Shown piece after piece: positions 1 to 6,322 of a stretch of 6,399 nucleotides of DNA; positions within the stretch are counted from its first letter, which is position 1, and each line of letters opens with the position of its first letter. Source of the stretch: an uncultured Fidelibacterota bacterium. Its GTDB lineage: Bacteria; Marinisomatota; Marinisomatia; Marinisomatales; UBA1611. The notes under the pieces are model-generated. The model made no database searches and had not been told where the DNA came from. It saw only the letters and a list, made by a program, of their open reading frames with translations. The stretch is from NCBI GenBank assembly GCA_913045415.1, contig CAJWPW010000066.1, positions 1-6,399 of the forward strand. Reading direction: 5' to 3'. The position numbers were made by a program, and so were the translations under genes.

Positions 1-197
1 GACTTAAAATGGCTGAACCCGGTTTGGCCCACAACCTCTTCAGCAACAATCAGATCCGGTTCCACAAATTCCAATATGGAAATAAAATCAGCTTCCCGAT
101 CATTCTCATCTTGAAAGTTCAGCAAGTTATATGTCATAATCCGGACTGTGGATGCATGGAGAACTATGCTAAATAAATAAAAAATTAATAATCTCAT
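1..197 (-). CDS. Exported endonuclease/exonuclease/phosphatase (EEP) family protein, N-terminal part
   Basis: This is the first 65 codons of a gene that runs off the left edge. The ATG (197-195) directly follows the TAA of the asparaginase gene (200-198), with no base between them. Residues 1-16 (MRLLIFYLFSIVLHAS) look like a signal peptide, so the enzyme is probably exported. Next comes RIMTYNLLNF (19-28), which matches the first strand of the EEP fold with its conserved Asn (N24). EPDLIVAEEV (46-55) follows and matches the usual PDxxxxQE segment, whose Glu (here E54) binds the catalytic metal. The position normally held by Gln is Glu (E53). The family contains metal-dependent nucleases and phosphodiesterases. 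The 'TYNLLN ... R..DF..IL ... PD' spacing resembles secreted members common in FCB bacteria. Substrate and length cannot be judged because the catalytic His/Asp motifs are outside the window. Confidence 0.82.
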   Translation of the reverse strand, partial: MRLLIFYLFSIVLHASTVRIMTYNLLNFQDENDREADFISILEFVEPDLIVAEEVVGQTGFSHFK

Positions 198-1178
198 TTA
201 AGACTCTATTAATGCCTCGATCCGGCCGATTTCAAGTTGGTTATGGTTTTTTAAAATGTTCGTTCTGAATTTATCTAATTTTTCAAGTTCTACAGAATTT
301 AATAGTTCTAAATGTTCCAATAATCTCATGGTGGCAATGGGCATGGATCGAAAGTTTCCGTCCAATACTTTTAAGGCAATTCCCACGCTACCACCACTTG
401 GTTTTTTTATTGAGATGCCCCGAACAGATTCACCGCCAATTTTTGTAATGCCGCGCCCCGCCAGTGCTTCAATAAATAAAGAATCAAAACGATTCGTTCC
501 ACCCACCAAAACGGGATTTGCGCACATTGCATCAAAAACTCTATTTAACTCCAGCGTTTCTCCCGAAGCTAATTTCTGAAAAAGACGTGCAATGGTTTCT
601 AAAGTCATAAATGGAGTTGGCGCAGAACAACCATCTGTTTCTGTCGGAATATTCTCCAATCCTGTTAATTCATGCACCAGATTGAATATCTCTTTTTGTA
701 CTGGATGTTCCTTCTGAATATACCCATTAATACCTAGCCCTAAATGTTTGGCCAATGCCAGCATACCTGCATGCTTTCCACTGCAATTATTATGAATTGA
801 TTCTGCCGCTTTTCCTTCTTTTATCATTTTGTGACGTGTGATTTTGTCAGATGGAAAATGAGATCCACATTCAAGATCGGCAGTGGAGAGACCAAGCTTA
901 TTTAACATAGATTGAACTGTTTTCACATGAATATCCTCTCCGTTATGTGAAGCACACATCATGGCTAGTTCATCATCAGAAAACCCGGCAGCATCAACAG
1001 CACCAGCTTTTACAGCAGCTGCAGCCTGGAAAGGTTTTAAAGAAGACCGGATGCAAGTGAGATAGTAAGGATCACCCGTAGAGTAAAATACAGTTCCAGT
1101 CTCATCGACAGCAACCGCAAAAACAACATGGATGCTTTCGGTCAAATCACCACGGGTAACTCTGCAAAGGATGGGCAT
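198..1178 (-). CDS. L-asparaginase II family (Rhizobium etli AspII-like, thermolabile type)
   Basis: This predicted cytosolic enzyme of 326 residues hydrolyses L-asparagine to aspartate and ammonia. It belongs to the Asparaginase_II family (PF06089), which is structurally related to serine beta-lactamases and unrelated to E. coli AnsA/AnsB. The family signatures are all present: RSSLKPFQA (44-52), SHNGE (77-81), NNCSGKHAGML (130-140) and DGCSAPT (182-188). Aligned by spacing with the R. etli enzyme, the two Ser-Lys pairs/metal ligands correspond to S45, K48, C132, K135, D182 and C184, so the catalytic set looks intact. I see no signal peptide. Length is normal for the family. It starts 5 bases after the upstream deacetylase stop, without a recognisable Shine-Dalgarno site, which suggests coupled translation. 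Its role among envelope genes is unclear; nitrogen or aspartate supply is a guess. Confidence 0.93.
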   Translation of the reverse strand: MPILCRVTRGDLTESIHVVFAVAVDETGTVFYSTGDPYYLTCIRSSLKPFQAAAAVKAGAVDAAGFSDDELAMMCASHNGEDIHVKTVQSMLNKLGLSTADLECGSHFPSDKITRHKMIKEGKAAESIHNNCSGKHAGMLALAKHLGLGINGYIQKEHPVQKEIFNLVHELTGLENIPTETDGCSAPTPFMTLETIARLFQKLASGETLELNRVFDAMCANPVLVGGTNRFDSLFIEALAGRGITKIGGESVRGISIKKPSGGSVGIALKVLDGNFRSMPIATMRLLEHLELLNSVELEKLDKFRTNILKNHNQLEIGRIEALIES

Positions 1179-1183
1179 TTATT

Positions 1184-2041
1184 TTAATGAAGCATTTTCG
1201 AGACGAACTCGAATTTGTACCCTTTTTTCTGTAATTCAGGAATATGTTTCTCTAATATTTTCAAAGTTTTTGGCTTAACATGACCAATGCCAACAGCCGC
1301 ACCCCACTCTTCTGATTTTTCTGCCAATTTAATAAGTTGCGCATGAATCTTTCCTTCATCATCTTCATTATCTAAAAAAATATTCCGCCTGGTTGTGGGA
1401 ACTTTATACGCTTCCATAGTGGATTCCGCTACAGTTTCTGTTGTTGTCCGACTATCCACAAAAAATAAATTCCTTCTCTTCAACACTCTCGCCACGTTGG
1501 ACATAACATGCTGATCTGCCGATGCTTTTGACCCTTGATGATTATTCATCCCGATGGCAGATGGAATTTGATCCAAGGCAGCCTGCACTCGCTCTTGGAT
1601 GGTTTCGCTATCCATTGTTGTGGATAACACAAAACTTTCTTCACCGCCCTTATTAGCAAGGTTTTCAAAGGGCATATGAACGATGACTTCAAACCCCCTG
1701 CCAACAGCTTTTTCTCCAAAGGATTTGCTGTATTCGTGTCCGGGAATGACCGCATATGTTAAAGGCACATCCAAATTTAGAAATCCATCGGAGACATCAT
1801 CATTTCTATACCCAAAATCATCAATGACGATCCCAATTGTGCCTCTCGAGGTGGTTGGAGATACTACTGGAATTAGTTTATGGGGTGTTTTTTCTTTTTT
1901 TAATTCAACCTTTTCTACATCGGTTTCCCGTTTCTCCAATACTGATATACGATCATCCATTCTCTTTAGGAAGACTAATAAGACAACAAGAATACCAATC
2001 AGAATGTAATTGACAGAAAAGCGGGAATTCTTTTTCTTCAT
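1184..2041 (-). CDS. Divergent polysaccharide deacetylase family protein (YibQ-like), membrane-anchored
   Basis: This 285-residue protein has a short basic N-terminus and one transmembrane segment (about 11-25). A charged, probably helical linker (26-55) and a Thr/Ser/Pro-containing spacer follow. The periplasmic domain (about 67-285) is of the divergent polysaccharide deacetylase type (PF04748, YibQ). Landmarks in order are GIVIDDFGY (70-78, with D74-D75), VIVHMPFE (119-126, H122), GMNNHQGS (164-171, H168), FFVDSRT (193-199, D196), RNIFLDNEDD (219-228) and GIGHVKPKT (251-259, H254). These correspond to the metal-binding and catalytic positions of the carbohydrate esterase fold, but the family's true substrate is not established. 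Two positions differ from the usual form: NNHQGS instead of NNHMGS, and GHVKP instead of GHPxP. Its ATG overlaps the TGA of the upstream gene by 4 bases (ATGA). No Shine-Dalgarno site is visible, so reinitiation after the upstream gene is likely. Confidence 0.9.
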   Translation of the reverse strand: MKKKNSRFSVNYILIGILVVLLVFLKRMDDRISVLEKRETDVEKVELKKEKTPHKLIPVVSPTTSRGTIGIVIDDFGYRNDDVSDGFLNLDVPLTYAVIPGHEYSKSFGEKAVGRGFEVIVHMPFENLANKGGEESFVLSTTMDSETIQERVQAALDQIPSAIGMNNHQGSKASADQHVMSNVARVLKRRNLFFVDSRTTTETVAESTMEAYKVPTTRRNIFLDNEDDEGKIHAQLIKLAEKSEEWGAAVGIGHVKPKTLKILEKHIPELQKKGYKFEFVSKMLH

Positions 2042-2904
2042 GGAAGTCGGAATTGAAAAGTTAATATTTGGGGTGTACCCAAGTTTTGCGAACCAAATTG
2101 GATGCCATAGGTGATTTCGTATTGCCCCAGATTGATACCGAAACCAGCCGAAGATTCAACAACATTTTCTGATGCGGAAAATCCGCCCATGAGACTGAGC
2201 CGATCCCAACGAAAATTATTTCCAAAATAGAACTTTCCTGTGGAAGCTGATTGGTTCCATTCTCCGGAACAATAGACGGTATTCCGATAATCATTGAATA
2301 TGATTTGCTTGGAAACTCCACCAATCATCCGAGTTGGAAGGGAAGGCGCATCTTTGGAAAGCTTTGACATTATCCCCAAATTTTGAATAGATATACCCAA
2401 TTTCATTCCTTTAACAATATCTCTAGCGTATCCCAAATTTAATCCGAATCCTGAAGTTGTTTCCGTATAGAGTCCCATAAAAATATAAGAAAAAGAAATA
2501 CCGAATTTCTGTTTTTCACGCTGGACAGAGAACCCGCTATTCATGGAAACACCATAGGATGAGAAAGTTGATAGTGCATCATCAACTGGCACAGCATCCC
2601 TGAATTCCAAATCAGATAATCCGGAATATTTCGCATTAAAGTGGAATGTTTTCCCTTTTGCTAGCTGAGTGTATCCTAAGTGGGTCAAGGTAACATCCCC
2701 GAGCCAAATACCACGGCTTATTGAAAGGCCAGGGTTATTTAGCGATACCGAAAAAAGAGCCGGGTTAACGGATGATATGCCACTCATGGTTGGGTGACTT
2801 CCGATGCTTAATTCTTCCGCATGGGTCGGCAGAATCAAAAATTGTGTTCCCAATCCATATAATGGGAAGAGCAGTATCAGAAATAATTTAAAAACTGAAT
2901 GCAT
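2038..2904 (-). CDS. Exported outer-membrane beta-barrel-like protein (distant PorV/PorQ type)
   Basis: This is a predicted outer-membrane protein of 288 residues. I place the start at 2904 rather than at the in-frame ATG at 2952. The 2904 start gives a proper signal peptide (1-29, MHSVFKLFLI... ending PTHA before EELSIG) and shortens the overlap with the upstream gene to 17 bases. The longer form would put 16 extra residues with three prolines ahead of the signal. The mature protein is rich in alternating polar/hydrophobic strands with Gly and aromatic residues (e.g. FGISFSYIFMGLY and GFGLNLGYA) and ends in a short strand, LTFQFRLP. The N-terminal HPTMSGISSVNPAL resembles, weakly, the 'GMGG...NPA' region of PorV/PorQ proteins. 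Together with the preceding barrel gene it may form a pair. The exact family is uncertain and a PorQ-like role in cargo handling is inference only. Confidence 0.75.
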   Translation of the reverse strand: MHSVFKLFLILLFPLYGLGTQFLILPTHAEELSIGSHPTMSGISSVNPALFSVSLNNPGLSISRGIWLGDVTLTHLGYTQLAKGKTFHFNAKYSGLSDLEFRDAVPVDDALSTFSSYGVSMNSGFSVQREKQKFGISFSYIFMGLYTETTSGFGLNLGYARDIVKGMKLGISIQNLGIMSKLSKDAPSLPTRMIGGVSKQIIFNDYRNTVYCSGEWNQSASTGKFYFGNNFRWDRLSLMGGFSASENVVESSAGFGINLGQYEITYGIQFGSQNLGTPQILTFQFRLP

Positions 2905-3814
2905 AAGAAATTGTATGGGCTGTTTGGGCGGTCCAATCCATGGAGAATGCATAATCTATATGAGAATCGTGAGCTTTAAACAAACCATATTCGTACCCTA
3001 GCCCAAACGCAGTCCGTCCGTTTCCATAGCCTCCGCGGAAATAGTATTGGTCCAAAAATCCATATTCAACGCCCAAGCGAGGGAGCACGCTAGCAAACGT
3101 ATCATGATTCGTAATCAACCCAATATCGCCTACTACGATCAGTCCCTTAATATTTGTTCGGGACCCGATCCTGTAAATTGTGGGAAATTCATCTTTGTAC
3201 AATCTGCCCTCGGCATAGACGTCTCCCGTGTCCCACTGGTAATTGGAACTGATATCCTGAACCATGATACCCAATGTATTAAATTGCCCTGTTTTGATTA
3301 AAACCCCAATGTCAAAACCAATACCTGAACCGGTTAATTGGTCTGATTCCGTAATGGGAAGATCGTGCCGAAGAATCTTGAAATTGGCACCAAATGAAAT
3401 CCAGGGGAGAATTCTTTGCGCAAAAGTGATCATGATAGCATTTTCACCTGTTTGCATCTGAGATGATTTCATCCCAGTACTGTACCTTCCTTGGATATTT
3501 GTCACGCCTGAGTTGACCCATGCCACTCCTAAACCGGCAGTTGGAGGTAACGAAGTAGCAAAACTTGTAGCCGCTAAACGACGATCCAAGGATAAATTGG
3601 AATAAGAACTACCCAAGTGACGTTTCACTAAAAATGCAGTCCAGGCAGGATTATGGAATGCAGCAAAGCTTCGGTCTAATTCTGCAGTGAAACCACCTCC
3701 CATAGCCATCGAACGAGCTGTGATGCCCATTCGTAAAAAACCACCTGATTGCCCAGCCCAATCTTGTGCAAACACTATAGAAATAATAAATAGAAATGAT
3801 ACAATTTTCCTCAT
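2888..3814 (-). CDS. PorV/PorQ-like outer-membrane protein
   Basis: This 308-residue outer-membrane beta-barrel protein has a clear signal peptide (1-16, MRKIVSFLFIISIVFA, cleaved before QDWAG). The mature N-terminus carries the family hallmark GGFLRMGITARSMAMGGGFTA (24-44) followed by AAFHNPAWTA (51-60). This matches the 'FLxxGxxARxxxMGGAxxA ... NPA' pattern of PorV/PorQ-type proteins. The remainder alternates amphipathic strands and turns, and the protein ends with an aromatic residue in YAFSF, as expected for insertion by the BAM machinery. In Bacteroidota, PorV is the shuttle that binds C-terminal sorting domains of type IX cargo and brings them to the attachment complex. Many FCB genomes hold several paralogues of unknown role, so orthology to PorV is not claimed. 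The ATG overlaps the TAA of the cargo-like gene (TAATG). A GGTGA motif lies 4-5 bases upstream, inside that gene. Confidence 0.85.
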   Translation of the reverse strand: MRKIVSFLFIISIVFAQDWAGQSGGFLRMGITARSMAMGGGFTAELDRSFAAFHNPAWTAFLVKRHLGSSYSNLSLDRRLAATSFATSLPPTAGLGVAWVNSGVTNIQGRYSTGMKSSQMQTGENAIMITFAQRILPWISFGANFKILRHDLPITESDQLTGSGIGFDIGVLIKTGQFNTLGIMVQDISSNYQWDTGDVYAEGRLYKDEFPTIYRIGSRTNIKGLIVVGDIGLITNHDTFASVLPRLGVEYGFLDQYYFRGGYGNGRTAFGLGYEYGLFKAHDSHIDYAFSMDWTAQTAHTISYAFSF

Positions 3815-5484
3815 TATTTCACCATAATAAATTTAGTCCAATAATCCGAGGGAGAATGGGATAGAGAATTAGCATAATTTAATCTTGCGAAATAGACTCC
3901 ATTCGCTACATGAATTCCATTCGAGTCTCTACCATTCCATTTGATTGCACCTCGATAAGTATTTAAATCGAAAGTTTCCGAATATACCTTTTCCATCCCA
4001 AAATTGAATATATTCAATTCAATAATTGTGTTAAATACCTTACCGGTGTGAAATCGAATATAGCCATTATTCCCTAGTTGATTATGGCTAAATGGGGAAA
4101 AGGGATTGGGGTAGGCATACACTTCAGTTGTATCATATTCAGTTTGATAAATAGACCAACTGGAGCCGTGCATATCGGAGGATAAAGCAACTCCATCCGG
4201 CGTGCCGATCCATAAATTGAGAGTGGTGTCTCTGTCATCCAAGGCTACCGTATAAACGATATCTGTTAATATCTGGTTTTGTGCCATAAAAGTTGTATCC
4301 GTAACTGCCTGAAACTTTGCCCAATTCTCGCCGTCGAGGCTTTTCCAAAGCCCGGTTGCTGTGGCTGCTAAAACAAGGGAGTCTTTTGCAAATACATTGT
4401 ACACCCGTTCTCCCAAAAGAGCAGTTGACCAAGATAAACCATTATCCCGTGTATAGCTCAAGCCTCTCATTTCGCCTGGGGAATCTGCATGCATTGATGC
4501 AGCCCAAACGGTGATCTGACCTCTCCAGAATTGTTTAGCAAGCCCCACGACAAAATTCCCGGATAACCCATCATCTGGGAAAGAATAATGTTCCCATTCA
4601 ATACAGTTCAATATTTCAAAAACATTGGGTTGAGTTTCAGCAATTTCTTTGATTAGGATACCTTTATTGATCCCATTTGCTGTCCCCACCCATATAGTAT
4701 CTCCAAAAACAATAACGGAAAATGCTTTGTGATTATGATTCCCGCCATCGCCCGGGTCGCGTGGATTCAAATAATAATCCGGCAGAATTGGTCTACCATC
4801 TGATGCTGTTTCATCGAATCCTTCACATAGGGATAATGAATCCTGATCGTCCATTGGCAGAGGTACATTCTCCCAAACTTTTTTGGTTAGATGATATCTT
4901 CGAAGTCCGCCTGCCCAGCTCGCTGTCCACAAAAATTCGCCGGATAAATACGCATCATATGTTACATTGGCTTGAGGAACTGTGACTGGTAACTGTCGAT
5001 AATAGCCTTCACCGAAAGGTTTTATAGTATCTGCTTCATTATCTATGGGCTGCTGGAGGTAAGTCCATGTGATTCCAGAAGTGTCTTCTGCAGAATATGT
5101 AAGAGTCAATCCATAGCCAACCTGAATAGAACCATCGTCACCTGAATAAGCTACGGCCATGGTATCGCCCATAACAGCAATGGCAGGAATTCCGCCCTGC
5201 GGAACCAAATTTGTAAATTGACCATCATCTAATAATTCTGCAGTTATTTGGTGGGCATAAATACGGTGACCATCGTGAAGAGCTAAACCCTGTCCTGTTC
5301 CAAACCATGTGAGTGAATCTCCCATTGTTCGTATTTCTGCTACAACGTTGCTGGTAAGCCCTTCAGTTAAAAAAGTGTCTTCCAATGCTGTTTTTAAGGA
5401 GAACCTTGATGGTGTGCCACTCTGAGGGTACAGAGGAATTGACAGCATTATGAGTAGAAATAATCTATTGAATAAGGATTGCAT
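3814..5484 (-). CDS. Secreted beta-propeller-like protein with C-terminal FlgD-like/type-A-like sorting domain
   Basis: This 556-residue exported protein has a signal peptide (about 1-20, ending PLYP before QSGT). The body holds repeated propeller-type blades: TWFGTGQGLALHDG (59-72), LWTASWAGGLRRY (185-197), IWVGTANGINKG (264-275), VLAATATGLWKS (371-382) and LWIGTPDGVALSS (424-436). Asp-box-like turns are at TRDNGLSW (345-352), SLDGENW (382-388) and SSDMHGSSW (435-443). These resemble two-component-regulator-propeller/sialidase-type blades. From about 455 a typical FlgD-like Ig domain begins, with VYAYPNPFSPF (455-465), then ELNIFNF, IKWNGRDSNG and GVYFARL, ending KFIMVK. Such domains serve as type IX-like sorting signals in FCB bacteria. 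The only two cysteines, C220 and C294, flank the region 221-293, which is rich in Asp, Gly, Pro, Asn and His, and could form a disulfide. No catalytic function can be assigned. It overlaps the upstream lipoprotein gene by 20 bases. Confidence 0.82.
   Translation of the reverse strand: MQSLFNRLFLLIMLSIPLYPQSGTPSRFSLKTALEDTFLTEGLTSNVVAEIRTMGDSLTWFGTGQGLALHDGHRIYAHQITAELLDDGQFTNLVPQGGIPAIAVMGDTMAVAYSGDDGSIQVGYGLTLTYSAEDTSGITWTYLQQPIDNEADTIKPFGEGYYRQLPVTVPQANVTYDAYLSGEFLWTASWAGGLRRYHLTKKVWENVPLPMDDQDSLSLCEGFDETASDGRPILPDYYLNPRDPGDGGNHNHKAFSVIVFGDTIWVGTANGINKGILIKEIAETQPNVFEILNCIEWEHYSFPDDGLSGNFVVGLAKQFWRGQITVWAASMHADSPGEMRGLSYTRDNGLSWSTALLGERVYNVFAKDSLVLAATATGLWKSLDGENWAKFQAVTDTTFMAQNQILTDIVYTVALDDRDTTLNLWIGTPDGVALSSDMHGSSWSIYQTEYDTTEVYAYPNPFSPFSHNQLGNNGYIRFHTGKVFNTIIELNIFNFGMEKVYSETFDLNTYRGAIKWNGRDSNGIHVANGVYFARLNYANSLSHSPSDYWTKFIMVK
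3819..3823 (-). promoter_or_regulatory. Shine-Dalgarno-like site (GGTGA) for the PorV/PorQ-like gene
   Basis: On the minus strand GGTGA is placed 4 bases before the ATG at 3814 and lies within the last codons of the cargo-like gene (the GGTG core is 5 bases away). With the TAATG overlap it suggests that the barrel protein is made by coupled reinitiation after the cargo protein. Confidence 0.45.
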
Positions 5485-6322
5485 GTTCTAACACTTTGCT
5501 ATATTCATTGGTTTGGTCTTGCGTTAAGAATCGCCAGAGAAATGATCCGGGTTTGGTTTGAAAATCGGGATCTGAAAATCCAGTGCCATATACTGGAATC
5601 CTGAAACTGTAAATTCCGTCACCCTGAACTAAATCGCCACTAGTAAAATCAGGCTCATACAAGACCACGTTGCTACCGTCATCATGAAGATAAAGATAAT
5701 TCCCATTATTCATCATGGAATCACCATCCACATGATAGGATGAAAATCCAACCATCTTAATAGTTTCAAGCCCGTCTGCATCAAAAACTTCTGCGGATAT
5801 CAAATGGAGACTGACCGTAGCATCCGAAGGGCGAACAATCGTATCTGGTGCTGAAATGGAAACGATCCGAGGTATGATATTCCCGATCCTAAAAGAATCT
5901 AAAACTATTACCGTTTCAGTTCCATATATAGCTAGATAATCCAAATACACATAACCAGAGTCATCTCCCAACCTATTTTGAATTGTGGTTGAATCATTGA
6001 TGATCTTTAAACCATAAAAGCCATCTCCCATGATGATATCACCATTGGTGCCATCATCGTATAGCATCAAAGTATCCGGTGGATTATTTCTAGTTGTTGC
6101 ATACCAATTAATCTTTACTTGAGATAATGCTTGAGTCTCGTATCTATCTTCTACTTCCACTCCATAGTAAAGTTGATTTACGTCCTGATGGTACGTAAAC
6201 TGCTGATTAGAGATTGGACTTAGTTCAGAATCTGTAGTTGGGTCAGGGCAAGCCAAAAAAAAGATGCCAAAAATGAAGAGAAAGTGGAAACGCATAGCCC
6301 GAAATTTAGGATTTATGACCAT
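5465..6322 (-). CDS. Lipoprotein with two DDG...GDG (choice-of-anchor-X-like) modules
   Basis: This predicted lipoprotein has 285 residues. The N-terminus has basic residues, a hydrophobic stretch (12-24) and a lipobox-like FLAC with Cys at 25, so it is probably lipid-anchored after signal peptidase II cleavage. The mature part contains two related modules. The first is LMLYDDGTNGD...MGDGFYGLKI (85-107). The second is LYLHDDGSN...SGDLVQGDGIYSFRI (210-242). Both share DDG[TS]N and GDG[FI]Y, a pattern known from choice-of-anchor-X-type extracellular domains and plausibly involved in calcium binding. Function is unknown; a cell-surface or periplasmic structural role is likely. The start at 6322 is supported by a GGGAG site (6332-6336) 9 bases upstream and by a TAATG overlap with the preceding reading frame. 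A second ATG at 6295 (M10) also precedes the hydrophobic segment and cannot be excluded. The TAG stop lies inside the next gene. Confidence 0.78.
   Translation of the reverse strand: MVINPKFRAMRFHFLFIFGIFFLACPDPTTDSELSPISNQQFTYHQDVNQLYYGVEVEDRYETQALSQVKINWYATTRNNPPDTLMLYDDGTNGDIIMGDGFYGLKIINDSTTIQNRLGDDSGYVYLDYLAIYGTETVIVLDSFRIGNIIPRIVSISAPDTIVRPSDATVSLHLISAEVFDADGLETIKMVGFSSYHVDGDSMMNNGNYLYLHDDGSNVVLYEPDFTSGDLVQGDGIYSFRIPVYGTGFSDPDFQTKPGSFLWRFLTQDQTNEYSKVLEHAILIQ

Noticed and set aside
256..579. Plus-strand open frame of 107 codons
   Set aside because: It lies wholly antisense to the well-supported asparaginase gene, and its translation (Ser/Asn-rich, then Pro-rich) has no recognisable domain.
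1683..2009. Plus-strand open frame of 108 codons
   Set aside because: It is antisense to the YibQ-type deacetylase gene and its translation shows no recognisable domain.
2061..2324. Minus-strand open frame of 87 codons
   Set aside because: It is an out-of-frame shadow within the second barrel gene, whose own frame has a signal peptide and barrel-like strands.
4722..4985. Plus-strand open frame of 87 codons
   Set aside because: It is antisense to the propeller-like cargo gene, and its composition shows no domain or signal peptide.
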